A program made the position numbers and the translations under genes. The notes beneath the pieces were generated by a model. It did not search any database, was not told the origin of the DNA, and was given only the letters and a program-made list of their open reading frames with translations. DNA of 64,000 nt from Polaribacter sp. Hel1_85. Lineage in GTDB: Bacteria; Bacteroidota; Bacteroidia; Flavobacteriales; Flavobacteriaceae. Positions 17,695 to 25,442 of the stretch are shown in pieces; within the stretch, counting starts at the first letter, position 1, and each line of letters opens with the position of its first letter. The stretch lies in assembly GCF_000766795.1 (NCBI RefSeq), contig NZ_JPDS01000003.1, positions 1-64,000 on the forward strand, given 5' to 3'.

Positions 17695-18612
17695 TTATTT
17701 TTTACTTAACCAATATATTAGGTTTCTTATAAACTCAATATTATTTGGTGCTTGTTCAGAATGAAATCCAAACTTATAGGTTCCTGAATTATTAGTAACA
17801 GTTTGTGCTGTAAACATTGCAGCTTCTCCAAAAACTGCTAATTTTCCTTTTCCAAAATTTAAGATTGCCCCTTGAAAACTATCTTTTAAATCTGTATTTG
17901 GTGTATTCTCTAAAAATTGCCAAGCAACTTCTGGTGCTAAACAACAATCTCCCTTTTTAAATTTTAAAATTCCTTTTGCTTTTTTAGGAATAGAAAAAGA
18001 AGAGCCTGTAAATGTTGTTATTTCATCTAATTTTTCACCCAAAAAGCCATTGGTTATATTTGTATTTAATAAACGTTTATTTGATATTGAAAAAACATCT
18101 GGCGAATTTTCTACTTCTTTATTTAGATATGCAAAACCATCACAAAAACTAAATCCAAAAGCATTAGCTAAACCATTACTTGCTCCAGAAAAAGGCATAT
18201 GATCTGCAATTAACAAAAGTTTACCTCCATTTTTCACCCATTCTTTTAAATATAGAATTTCATCTTTTGTAAATGCTTGGTGAATAGGTTTCCTCCAATT
18301 TCGTAAATTATTTACATGAATTGGGTTAGCAATAACTAATATATCTTCATTTTTTAACTTTTTTAAATTAATAATACTATCAACTTTATATCCATCAGAA
18401 ATTAACAAATCAGAAAACGGTTTAAATCTACCTGATTTTTGATGAAAATTTTGATGGCTTTGATCTATATAAAGGTTTGGTCCTTTACCCTTTTGAAATC
18501 TTGGTTTACTAATTTTCGGAATTTCTACCACATCTGCTCTTTGTTGAGAAAAGCCTACGATTGAGATAAAAAACACTATTAATATCACTATTTGATATAC
18601 TAATTTATTCAT
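17695..18612 (-). CDS. DUF4350-type secreted protein
   Basis: 305 residues from the ATG at 18612 (MNKLVYQIVILIVFF, signal peptide ending near GFSQQ). The longer frame starts at a GTG at 18630 that would lie at or before the predicted transcription start. GPNLYIDQSHQNFHQKSGRF, DILVIANP, LKEWVKNGGKLLLIADHMPFSG and the final FGEAAMFTAQ ... NIEFIRNLIYWLSK give the class-I glutamine-amidotransferase-like fold of DUF4350 proteins. No catalytic Cys is evident at the nucleophile elbow (LLLIADHMP). First gene of the BlaI operon; probably periplasmic. Function unknown. Confidence 0.7.
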   Translation of the reverse strand: MNKLVYQIVILIVFFISIVGFSQQRADVVEIPKISKPRFQKGKGPNLYIDQSHQNFHQKSGRFKPFSDLLISDGYKVDSIINLKKLKNEDILVIANPIHVNNLRNWRKPIHQAFTKDEILYLKEWVKNGGKLLLIADHMPFSGASNGLANAFGFSFCDGFAYLNKEVENSPDVFSISNKRLLNTNITNGFLGEKLDEITTFTGSSFSIPKKAKGILKFKKGDCCLAPEVAWQFLENTPNTDLKDSFQGAILNFGKGKLAVFGEAAMFTAQTVTNNSGTYKFGFHSEQAPNNIEFIRNLIYWLSKK

Positions 18613-18631
18613 GATAGGAATTTTAATCACA

Positions 18632-18683
18632 CAAATATAACTAAAAAATTAGTTTAAACTAATTTTTTAGTTGAATATATTTG
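18632..18683. promoter_or_regulatory. Divergent promoter pair around a 34-bp perfect palindrome
   Basis: Left-facing TATATTTG (18639-18632) and right-facing TATATTTG (18676-18683) flank a 34-base perfect palindrome, 18639-18672. Its left half reads AACTAAAAAATTAGTTT and its right half is the exact complement. Each half is itself a dyad, ACTAA-N4-TTAGT. The palindrome covers the -10 to -35 zone of both promoters, where a repressor would block both. BlaI, encoded in the left operon, is the obvious candidate. Confidence 0.65.
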
Positions 18684-18766
18684 TAACAAACAATTCAATT
18701 TTTCGTCTTATATTTAAAAAACTGGCGCGATTATTGACTTTAAGCTAGTATAATTATTAAAAAACA

Positions 18767-19267
18767 ATGGATATATTTTTATTACTCTTAGGCTTCGTAT
18801 TTGTTTGTCTAGGAATTATTGGCTCTTTTTTACCCGTTTTACCTGGACCATTAACAAGTTGGTTTGGTTTATTGCTATTACATACAACCAAAATTATTCC
18901 GATGGATTGGACTTTTTTAGGAGTCACTCTAGGATTAGCAGTTCTAATTTGGATTCTCGATTATTTTATACCTGCAATGGGAACAAAACGTTTTGGCGGA
19001 ACTAAATATGGCGTTTATGGAACCATAATTGGTTTAATTGTTGGTTTGCTCTCTCCTATTCCTTTTGGAATGTTAATTGGTGCTTTTTTGGGTGCATTTA
19101 TAGGTGAAATGCTATTTGACAGTAAAGACACAAATAGAGCAATTAAAGCTTCCTTTGGTGCATTTTTAGGCTTTTTAGCTTCAGCAACTATTAAATTTTC
19201 TATAGCTGCCGTGTATTTTGTGCTATTTATCATTCAGTTTTGGGAATATAAAAGTGTTTTCTTTTAG
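18767..19267 (+). CDS. DUF456 family membrane protein
   Basis: 166 residues with four or five membrane segments and the family pattern: LGIIGSFLPVLPGPLTSWFGLLLLH, DYFIPAMGTKRFGGTKYGVYGTIIGLIVGLL, and GAFLGAFIGEMLFDSKDTNRAIKASFGAFLGFLAS. The glycine-zipper-like repeats suggest tight helix packing. Function unknown. It is divergent from the BlaI operon and shares its palindrome. Its stop codon touches a dispersed repeat that starts at 19267. Confidence 0.85.
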   Translation: MDIFLLLLGFVFVCLGIIGSFLPVLPGPLTSWFGLLLLHTTKIIPMDWTFLGVTLGLAVLIWILDYFIPAMGTKRFGGTKYGVYGTIIGLIVGLLSPIPFGMLIGAFLGAFIGEMLFDSKDTNRAIKASFGAFLGFLASATIKFSIAAVYFVLFIIQFWEYKSVFF

Positions 19268-19374
19268 AAGCTATTTCCTGCTTTCACTACTCGCTTTTTT
19301 TTATGCTGAATTTATTTCAGCATAAAAAAAGAGCTCAAACAGACCGTTCAATCAGGGCTAAAACTGTTTGCCAA
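19267..19374 (+). repeat. Dispersed structured repeat, copy A
   Basis: Left motif GAAGCTATTTCCTGCTTTC and right motif TCAATCAGGGCTAAAACTG bracket a CTTTTTTT ... AAAAAAAG arm. Inside the arm is a perfect ATGCTGAA / TTCAGCAT hairpin. Compared with copies B and D the middle motifs are the CTACTCGC / GAGCTCAAACAGACCG variant. The central hairpin could also terminate transcription from the DUF456 gene. Confidence 0.75.
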
Positions 19375-19483
19375 CTTATCACAACTTTAATATACTAACT
19401 GATTTTTTAAATACTTTTTAGGGGTTCTTGCCTGCGCAGAAATGACAAGCAATTAATAAATTATAAGATTTACAAAAAAACAA

Positions 19484-19611
19484 CAAACAAGTCTAGCCCT
19501 GATTGAAACGACATCCTTTTTACTGTCAGTTCGAGTGAATTTGTGAAGAATGAGTAAATTTGTATCGAGAACAGTAGTAAAAAGATACAGTGTAAAGCAG
19601 GAAATAGCTTC
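19484..19611 (-). repeat. Dispersed structured repeat, copy B (inverted to A)
   Basis: On the minus strand this reads GAAGCTATTTCCTGCTTTAC, TATCTTTTT, a middle containing TTCTCGATACAAATTT and CACTCGAACTGACAG, then AAAAAGGATGTCGTTTC and AATCAGGGCTAGACTTG. It is close to copy D at 63067-63200 over its full length. Between A and B (19375-19483) lies a partial TTCTTGCCTGCGCAGAAATGACAAG-like element. Confidence 0.8.
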
Positions 19612-19630
19612 AAAAAAAAAGTAAAATAAA

Positions 19631-19651
19631 ATCCTGAAGTAAATTCAGGAT
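19631..19651. terminator. Second hairpin downstream of the small RNA
   Basis: ATCCTGAA / TTCAGGAT with loop GTAAA, just beyond the small-RNA terminator. It may act as a back-up terminator on the minus strand. Confidence 0.5.
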
Positions 19652-19759
19652 AAAAAAAAAGCGACCCGTTTCAGGGTAGCTTTCCATTGGTTAACAAAAC
19701 CACGACGCTTTTACTAAAACGCCAAAACAACACAACTAATACTGCCCTAACAAAAAGCA
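19652..19759 (-). ncRNA. Small RNA candidate divergent from lysS
   Basis: A minus-strand unit of about 108 nt with no reading frame but both ends marked. Upstream is TTTG (19795-19792), exactly 19 bases, then TATATTTG (19772-19765). It ends in the GC-rich hairpin GCTACCC-TGAAAC-GGGTCGC (19680-19661) followed by nine T. The body starts near CCAGCTGCTTTTTG and is more GC-rich than the surrounding spacer. I see no SRP-RNA tetraloop region, tmRNA frame or tRNA arms. It may belong to a known flavobacterial RNA family such as Flavo-1 or 6S, or be new; I cannot decide by eye. Confidence 0.7.
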
Positions 19760-19764
19760 GCTGG

Positions 19765-19795
19765 CAAATATACAACGTTTTTAGATATTCGCAAA
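19765..19795 (-). promoter_or_regulatory. Promoter of the small RNA candidate
   Basis: TTTG-N19-TATATTTG on the minus strand, the strongest match to the Bacteroidota sigma consensus seen in this window. Confidence 0.75.
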
Positions 19796-19825
19796 TTTTA
19801 TAGCTCTTTTTTATTTTATTCTCAA

Positions 19826-19856
19826 TTGTCTATTAAATCAAAGCATTGTATCTTTG
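19826..19856 (+). promoter_or_regulatory. lysS promoter
   Basis: TTG (19826-19828), 20 bases, TATCTTTG (19849-19856). The transcript would start near 19863, about 30 bases before the lysS ATG. Confidence 0.7.
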
Positions 19857-19893
19857 CATTCTTTAATAAATAACAGAAAATAAAGACATTAAA

Positions 19894-21588
19894 ATGCAAT
19901 TATCAGAACAAGAAGTTGTACGTAGAGAAAAGCTTGTAAAGTTACGTGCTTTAGGCATCAATCCTTATCCTGCAGATTTATATCCTGTTGATTCAAACTC
20001 AACTAAAATAAAGGAAAAATTCTCTGAAGGAAAAAAGGTAATTATTGCTGGTAGATTAATGTCTATTAATATACAAGGAAAAGCTTCTTTTGCACAACTA
20101 CAAGATGGTGAAGGTAGAATTCAAGTCTATTTTAATCGTGACGAAATTTGTGCTGGAGAAGACAAAACGAAATACAATGATGTTTTTAAAAAATTATTAG
20201 ATTTAGGTGATTTTGTTGGTATAGAAGGTGAGTTATTCACTACTAAAGTAGGAGAAAAAACAGTACGTGTTAAAGACTTTACTTTATTAAGTAAAGCTTT
20301 AAAACCTTTGCCTTTGCCAAAAGAAAAAGATGGTAAAATTTACGATGCTTTTACAGATCCTGAATTACGTTACAGACAACGCTATGCAGATTTAGTGGTA
20401 AACCCACATGTAAAAGAAGTTTTTGTTAAGAGAACAAAATTATTTAATGCAATGCGTTCTTTCTTTAATGACGCTGGTTATTTTGAAGTTGAAACTCCGG
20501 TTTTACAACCAATTCCTGGAGGAGCAGCAGCAAGACCTTTTATTACACATCACAACTCGTTAGACATTCCATTATATATGAGAATTGCTAACGAATTGTA
20601 TTTAAAAAGGCTAATTGTTGGTGGTTTTGATGGAGTTTATGAATTCTCGAAAAACTTTAGAAATGAAGGAATGGACAGAACTCATAATCCTGAATTTACA
20701 GCCATGGAAATCTATGTTTCTTACAAAGATTACAATTGGATGATGGATTTTTGTGAGCAGCTTTTAGAACATTGTGCAATTGCTGTAAACGGAACTTCTG
20801 AAGCTACTTTTGGTGAACACAAAATAGACTTTAAAGCGCCTTACGCAAGAGTTACCATGGCAGATTCTATTAAACATTTTACTGGTTTTGACATTACAGG
20901 AAAAACAGAAGATGAAATTAGAGAAGCTGCAAAAGGAATGAATATTCCTGTTGACGAAACAATGGGTAAAGGAAAATTAATTGATGAAATTTTTGGAGAA
21001 AAATGTGAAGGAAACTACATACAGCCAACTTTTATTACTGATTATCCAAAAGAAATGTCTCCACTTTGTAAAGAACACAGAGACAATCCTGAATTAACGG
21101 AGCGTTTTGAATTAATGGTTTGTGGTAAAGAAGTTGCAAATGCATATTCTGAATTGAATGACCCAATTGATCAACGTGAGCGTTTTGAACATCAATTAAA
21201 ATTGGCTCAAAAAGGTGATGATGAAGCTACCGAATTTATAGATGAAGATTTCTTAAGAGCTTTAGAATATGGTATGCCTCCAACATCTGGAATGGGAATT
21301 GGAATGGACAGACTAATTATGTTTTTAACAAACAATCAATCTATACAAGAGGTTCTTTTCTTTCCGCAAATGAGACCAGAAAAGAAAGCGCCGGCTGTAG
21401 AATTAAATGATGAAGAAAAAGCAGTTTTAGCAATCATTACAAAAGCTGAAAAAATTGATTTATCTGAATTAAAAACACAATCTGGATTATCTAACAAAAA
21501 ATGGGATAAAACCATTAAAGGTTTAACTAAAAAAGAAGTTGCCAAAGTTTCTAAAACCGATGACGGTTTGTTTGTGGAAATTGTTTAA
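19894..21588 (+). CDS. lysS: Lysine--tRNA ligase (class II)
   Basis: Charges tRNA-Lys. 564 residues: an N-terminal OB-fold anticodon-binding domain (IIAGRLMSINIQGKASFAQLQDGEGRIQVYF) and the class II core, with motif 2 FRNEGMDRTHNPEFTAMEIY and motif 3 GMGIGMDRLIMFLTNN. After the usual end (FFPQMRPEKK) about 70 extra residues form an acidic linker and a small winged-helix-like module (VLAIITKAEKIDLSELKTQSG ... KKWDKTIKGLTKKEV). E. coli LysS lacks this; it seems to be a clade extension. The gene has its own promoter and terminator. Confidence 0.96.
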   Translation: MQLSEQEVVRREKLVKLRALGINPYPADLYPVDSNSTKIKEKFSEGKKVIIAGRLMSINIQGKASFAQLQDGEGRIQVYFNRDEICAGEDKTKYNDVFKKLLDLGDFVGIEGELFTTKVGEKTVRVKDFTLLSKALKPLPLPKEKDGKIYDAFTDPELRYRQRYADLVVNPHVKEVFVKRTKLFNAMRSFFNDAGYFEVETPVLQPIPGGAAARPFITHHNSLDIPLYMRIANELYLKRLIVGGFDGVYEFSKNFRNEGMDRTHNPEFTAMEIYVSYKDYNWMMDFCEQLLEHCAIAVNGTSEATFGEHKIDFKAPYARVTMADSIKHFTGFDITGKTEDEIREAAKGMNIPVDETMGKGKLIDEIFGEKCEGNYIQPTFITDYPKEMSPLCKEHRDNPELTERFELMVCGKEVANAYSELNDPIDQRERFEHQLKLAQKGDDEATEFIDEDFLRALEYGMPPTSGMGIGMDRLIMFLTNNQSIQEVLFFPQMRPEKKAPAVELNDEEKAVLAIITKAEKIDLSELKTQSGLSNKKWDKTIKGLTKKEVAKVSKTDDGLFVEIV

Positions 21589-21616
21589 AAAGTAATTTTT
21601 TAATAAAAATTAATAG

Positions 21617-21649
21617 AAGGAATTACAGCAATGTAGTTCCTTTTTTTTG
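21617..21649 (+). terminator. Rho-independent terminator of lysS
   Basis: AAGGAATTACA / TGTAGTTCCTT with loop GCAA and one T-G pair, followed by T8. Confidence 0.8.
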
Positions 21650-21663
21650 ATTTAGACTTTCTG

Positions 21664-21694
21664 TTGTTTTGTAAACTATTTTCTGATAGATTTG
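21664..21694 (+). promoter_or_regulatory. glsA promoter
   Basis: TTG (21664-21666), 20 bases, TAGATTTG (21687-21694). It overlaps the in-frame TTG at 21692, which therefore cannot be the start codon. Confidence 0.65.
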
Positions 21695-21712
21695 TTAAAT
21701 AATAAAACATCA

Positions 21713-22630
21713 ATGAAAAATTATAAAAAAATTATTGAAGACATTTATAATGACGTTAAACAAGTTGATGACATTGGTAAAGTTGCCAATTACATTCCTG
21801 AATTAGCAAACGTAAATGAAAATAATTTTGGAGTACATATAACCACTATTAATGGAGAAGAATTTAGCATTGGAGATGCTGATAAAAAATTCTCAATTCA
21901 AAGTGTTTCAAAAATTTTAACCCTAACATTAGCTTACAAACTAATTGGAGAAAAAATTTGGAATCGTGTAGATGTTGAACCTTCTGGAAATCCATTTAAC
22001 TCATTATTACAATTAGAAGCAGATTTAGGGAAACCTAGAAATCCGTTTATAAATGCTGGAGCAATTGTTGTCTGTGATGTTTTAATAAGTGAATTAAAAA
22101 ACCCGAAAGAAGATTTTTTATCATTTTGTAGAAATATTACCAACAACCAATCTTTAAATTATTCTGATAAAGTAGCGCAATCTGAAAAGAATACTGGTTT
22201 CAGAAATATTGCGCTTTGTAATTTTATAAAATCGTTTGGAAACATTAAAAATGATGTTAATCGAGTATTAGATTTTTATTTTTACACATGCTCGTTAGAA
22301 ATGAGCTGTAAAGAATTATCTGAAATATTTCTTTATTTGGCTGATGACAATTATAAAAATGATAAAGAAGAAACCATTTTATCTACAAGTGAAGCTAAGA
22401 GAATAAACGCAATAATGTTAACTTGTGGTTTTTACGATGAATCTGGCGAATTTGCTTTTAGAGTTGGTCTACCAGGAAAAAGTGGTGTTGGCGGAGGAAT
22501 TATTGCAATTCATCCAGATGAGTTTTGTATAACTGTTTGGAGTCCTAAATTAAACCCAAAAGGAAACTCTTATAAAGGAATGTTGTTTTTAGAAAAATTC
22601 ACATCAAATACAGAGAATTCTATTTTTTAA
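21713..22630 (+). CDS. glsA: Glutaminase
   Basis: Hydrolyses glutamine to glutamate and ammonia. 305 residues of the serine-dependent beta-lactamase-like glutaminase family: FSIQSVSKILTLTLAY holds the catalytic SxxK, followed by VEPSGNPFNSLLQLE, PRNPFINAGAIVV, a Tyr/Asn motif near NKNTGFRNIALC and the closing LPGKSGVGGGI. The ATG at 21713 (MKNYKKIIEDIYND) is chosen over the upstream TTG at 21692, which lies in the promoter. Monocistronic. Confidence 0.93.
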   Translation: MKNYKKIIEDIYNDVKQVDDIGKVANYIPELANVNENNFGVHITTINGEEFSIGDADKKFSIQSVSKILTLTLAYKLIGEKIWNRVDVEPSGNPFNSLLQLEADLGKPRNPFINAGAIVVCDVLISELKNPKEDFLSFCRNITNNQSLNYSDKVAQSEKNTGFRNIALCNFIKSFGNIKNDVNRVLDFYFYTCSLEMSCKELSEIFLYLADDNYKNDKEETILSTSEAKRINAIMLTCGFYDESGEFAFRVGLPGKSGVGGGIIAIHPDEFCITVWSPKLNPKGNSYKGMLFLEKFTSNTENSIF

Positions 22631-22773
22631 AAAAGATATTTTATATATTAAAAATTATGATGAAGCTTCAACATTTCATCACTACCAAAAGGTTTGTATA
22701 TTTTAACAATTTCTGACTTAGAGAATAAAGATTCTAAAACTTTTAAAATTATTAAAGAATAATAAAACTTCGC

Positions 22774-22781
22774 TAACTTTG
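22774..22781 (+). promoter_or_regulatory. Possible -7 element for the DUF1826-like gene
   Basis: TAACTTTG matches TAnnTTTG and lies about 50 bases before the ATG at 22832; no clear TTG is present at -33. Confidence 0.35.
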
Positions 22782-22831
22782 GTAAAAGTCATTAGAACGA
22801 CATTATTTAATTATTAAAAGTTAAAATTATT

Positions 22832-23530
22832 ATGATTCATTTATCTGATACTGAGAGTCAAATTCAGAATGTCTTAAATTTTCAAGACCTAATTTCTACA
22901 CCTTTTCAAGGAGAAATTAATGCAATGTGCTGGAATCGTAATCTTATAGGTGATTTTTCTGAGATTGTTAAAAAGATAGAATTAAAAGAAAATATGATTG
23001 AACTTGATTTAGAAAAACTTCGGGAACTTCAATTAAGTGAACAAGGACAATTAGCTCGTAAAATTCTTTTAAATGACTTTAACTTACTAAAAGAACATGG
23101 AGCATCTCCAACTCTTAATATTATTAAAAATTATGAAAGAGATGACGCCTTTCCATTTTTTCCAACTGATGTGTATTCTTATCATGTAGATCGATCTCCA
23201 ATACCAACAGCTACTTTTTTATGTACATATTATGGAGCATCGAGTGATATTTTACCAAATTCACAAGCTACACAAAAAGTATTGATTCCAGAAATACGTG
23301 CAGAGCTCAAAAAACTACATGGTGAAGATGAAAAAGGTTTTGAATCTTTTTTAAGTGAATATTTCTTTGATTTACATTATCAAGAAAAACCTAAATCGCA
23401 ACCCATTAACTTAGGAATTGGTCATTTATGGAAACTAGCAATTGATCACCCAGAAAGTAAAGTACTTCCTTGCATTCATAGAGCCCCAAATGAAAAACAC
23501 GGAGAGAGTCGATTATTATTAATCTGTTAA
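22832..23530 (+). CDS. DUF1826-like protein
   Basis: 232 residues, cytoplasmic, no signal peptide. The C-terminal half reads YHVDRSPIPTATFLCTYYG, a segment of about 60 residues, then GHLWKLAIDHPESKVLPCIHRAPNEKHGESRLLLIC. His-x-Asp ... His-Arg with a late Arg recalls a 2-oxoglutarate-oxygenase-like double-stranded beta-helix core, and the pattern fits what I recall of DUF1826 (HxD, later VHRSP, RLLL). The assignment is by memory of the pattern; function unknown. Confidence 0.5.
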   Translation: MIHLSDTESQIQNVLNFQDLISTPFQGEINAMCWNRNLIGDFSEIVKKIELKENMIELDLEKLRELQLSEQGQLARKILLNDFNLLKEHGASPTLNIIKNYERDDAFPFFPTDVYSYHVDRSPIPTATFLCTYYGASSDILPNSQATQKVLIPEIRAELKKLHGEDEKGFESFLSEYFFDLHYQEKPKSQPINLGIGHLWKLAIDHPESKVLPCIHRAPNEKHGESRLLLIC

Positions 23531-23568
23531 AGAAAGGTTTTCAAGTATTTAAAGAAGAAATAAAAAAT

Positions 23569-24198
23569 CTATCCTTTATATTTCATCGCTAAGTGAACCA
23601 CTTTTTTAGTTTCAAAAAAGTCTTCCTCAAAATAATCTGTTAAATTATAAATAGTTGCAGATGTGTATAATTTTAACTCTTCTGTTAAATCACCACCTTT
23701 TAAATATAAGATTCCGTTTTTTAACTCATGGTTTTGCTTTTTAGCAATTTTTCCTTTGTTCCAACGTACAAAAGTTTCCATTTGAGCAACTGCTCTACTT
23801 ACAATAAAATCATACGTATCTTTTACTTCTTCTACTCTACCATGTGTAGTTTTTACGTTTTCTAAACCTAAACCAGCAACAACTTCGTTTACAACTTTTA
23901 TCTTTTTACCAATAGAATCTACCAAATGAAACTGAGTTTCTGGAAACAAAATTGCTAACGGAATTCCAGGAAATCCTCCTCCTGTACCAACATCCATTAC
24001 TTTTGCTCCAGGTTTAAAACTCATCACTTTAGCAATTCCTAAAGAATGTAAAACATGACGTAGATATAACTCATCAATATCTTTTCTAGAAACCACATTT
24101 ATTTTTAAATTCCAATCTTGGTATAAATCTTGTAGCTTAGAAAATTGTTCTATTTGAGTAGTTGTTAAATTTTTAAAATATTTGTGTAATAATTCCAT
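23569..24198 (-). CDS. rsmG: 16S rRNA (guanine-N7) methyltransferase RsmG
   Basis: Methylates G527 of 16S rRNA using SAM. 209 residues with the SAM site VMDVGTGGGFPGIPLAILFPET, the LVDSIGKKIKVVNEV acidic loop, and FIVSRAVAQM. The N-terminal helices LQDLYQDWNLKINVVSRKD are typical. It is convergent with the DUF1826-like gene and divergent from the desaturase. CAAAAATA at 24216-24223 (TATTTTTG on this strand) is a likely -7 element. Confidence 0.95.
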   Translation of the reverse strand: MELLHKYFKNLTTTQIEQFSKLQDLYQDWNLKINVVSRKDIDELYLRHVLHSLGIAKVMSFKPGAKVMDVGTGGGFPGIPLAILFPETQFHLVDSIGKKIKVVNEVVAGLGLENVKTTHGRVEEVKDTYDFIVSRAVAQMETFVRWNKGKIAKKQNHELKNGILYLKGGDLTEELKLYTSATIYNLTDYFEEDFFETKKVVHLAMKYKG

Positions 24199-24289
24199 AG
24201 AAAAAGTATCAGCTGCAAAAATAGTTATTGTTCACAAACAATTAGCAACAAAATGATACGTTTGTTACATAAAGCTGTTTTAAAAATCA

Positions 24290-24297
24290 TATTTTTG
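24290..24297 (+). promoter_or_regulatory. Desaturase promoter -7 element
   Basis: TATTTTTG matches TAnnTTTG, 18 bases before the ATG at 24316. Confidence 0.4.
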
Positions 24298-24315
24298 TAA
24301 ATTATAGATAGATAA

Positions 24316-25407
24316 ATGAAAACAATAAACTTTTCTAGAGTAGATAAAGCCAAGTTCTTTAGAACTCTTAATAAAAGAGTAAATACATATTTTAAAGAAA
24401 ATAAGCTAAAAAGAACAGGTAATTGGAAACTGTATACAAAGGCAATTATTATGTTTTCTTTGTTCTTAGTTCCTTTTATATTAATATTAACCGTTTCGAT
24501 GCCTCAATGGGTTATGGCTTTATTAATGGTGGTTACAGGAATTGGAATGGCTGGTGTTGGTATGAATGTTATGCACGATGCTAATCACGAATCTTTTTCT
24601 AAAAGAAAATGGGTAAATAAACTCATGGGAAGCAGCATATACATTTTAGCTGGTAACGTTTATAACTGGAAAGTACAACACAATGTTTTACACCATACTT
24701 TTACAAATGTCGAAGGTCATGATGAAGATATTGATGCTGGTAGAATTATTCGTTTTTCTCAACATTCCAAATGGTTTAACATTCATAAATTTCAAAAATA
24801 TTATTCAATTTTCTTATACGGATTATTAACAATTAACTGGGCAATTACTACAGATATAAAACAAATGCACCGTTATTTAAAAAGAAAGTTATCTTATGGT
24901 AAGTTCCCAAATCCTGCTACAGAATGGACAAAGTTGGTAATTTCTAAAATTGTTTATTATTCGCTTTGGATTGTTTTACCAATCTTAGTTTTAGATATTG
25001 CATGGTGGAAAGTATTTATAGGTTTTTTTGTAATGCATTATACTGCTGGTATGATTTTAAGTTTGGTTTTTCAACTAGCTCATATTGTACCAAATACAGA
25101 AATGCCAATTCCTGATAAAGAAGGAAATTTAGAACACACTTGGGCAGTCCACCAATTATACACTACATCTAACTTTGCACCTAGCAACTGGTTGGTAAAT
25201 TTCTATACTGGTGGGTTAAATCATCAAGTTGAACATCATATTTTTCCACACATTTCTCATGTACATTATGATAAATTAGCTAAAATTGTAAAAGAAACTG
25301 CCAAGGAATTTAATTTGCCTTACAATGAATATGACACAATGCGCAAAGCCATTGTAGAACACTTTAGACATTTGGGAGTTTTAGGTAAAAATCCTGAAAT
25401 AGCATAA
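24316..25407 (+). CDS. Membrane fatty acid desaturase
   Basis: 363-residue membrane di-iron desaturase that puts a double bond into lipid acyl chains. The three histidine boxes are HDANHE, HNVLHH and NHQVEHH; the QVEHH form is typical of front-end (delta-5/6-type) desaturases, here without a cytochrome b5 domain. Four main membrane segments are evident (about residues 42-85 and 205-250). In cold marine Flavobacteriia such enzymes adjust membrane fluidity. It precedes the aminotransferase by 35 bases; an operon is possible but no metabolic link is evident. Confidence 0.9.
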   Translation: MKTINFSRVDKAKFFRTLNKRVNTYFKENKLKRTGNWKLYTKAIIMFSLFLVPFILILTVSMPQWVMALLMVVTGIGMAGVGMNVMHDANHESFSKRKWVNKLMGSSIYILAGNVYNWKVQHNVLHHTFTNVEGHDEDIDAGRIIRFSQHSKWFNIHKFQKYYSIFLYGLLTINWAITTDIKQMHRYLKRKLSYGKFPNPATEWTKLVISKIVYYSLWIVLPILVLDIAWWKVFIGFFVMHYTAGMILSLVFQLAHIVPNTEMPIPDKEGNLEHTWAVHQLYTTSNFAPSNWLVNFYTGGLNHQVEHHIFPHISHVHYDKLAKIVKETAKEFNLPYNEYDTMRKAIVEHFRHLGVLGKNPEIA

Positions 25408-25442
25408 GTAAAACAACAATACAACAACAACTAACAGTAAAA

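Noticed and set aside
19267-19611. CRISPR array in the repeat cluster
   Set aside because: Only two inverted, variable copies with no regular spacers and no cas genes.
19652-19759. SRP RNA, tmRNA or tRNA identity for the small RNA
   Set aside because: No GGAAG-type SRP apical motif, no tag frame, and no cloverleaf arms could be found.
21692-21712. TTG start of glutaminase
   Set aside because: It overlaps the -7 element; the ATG at 21713 fits the family.
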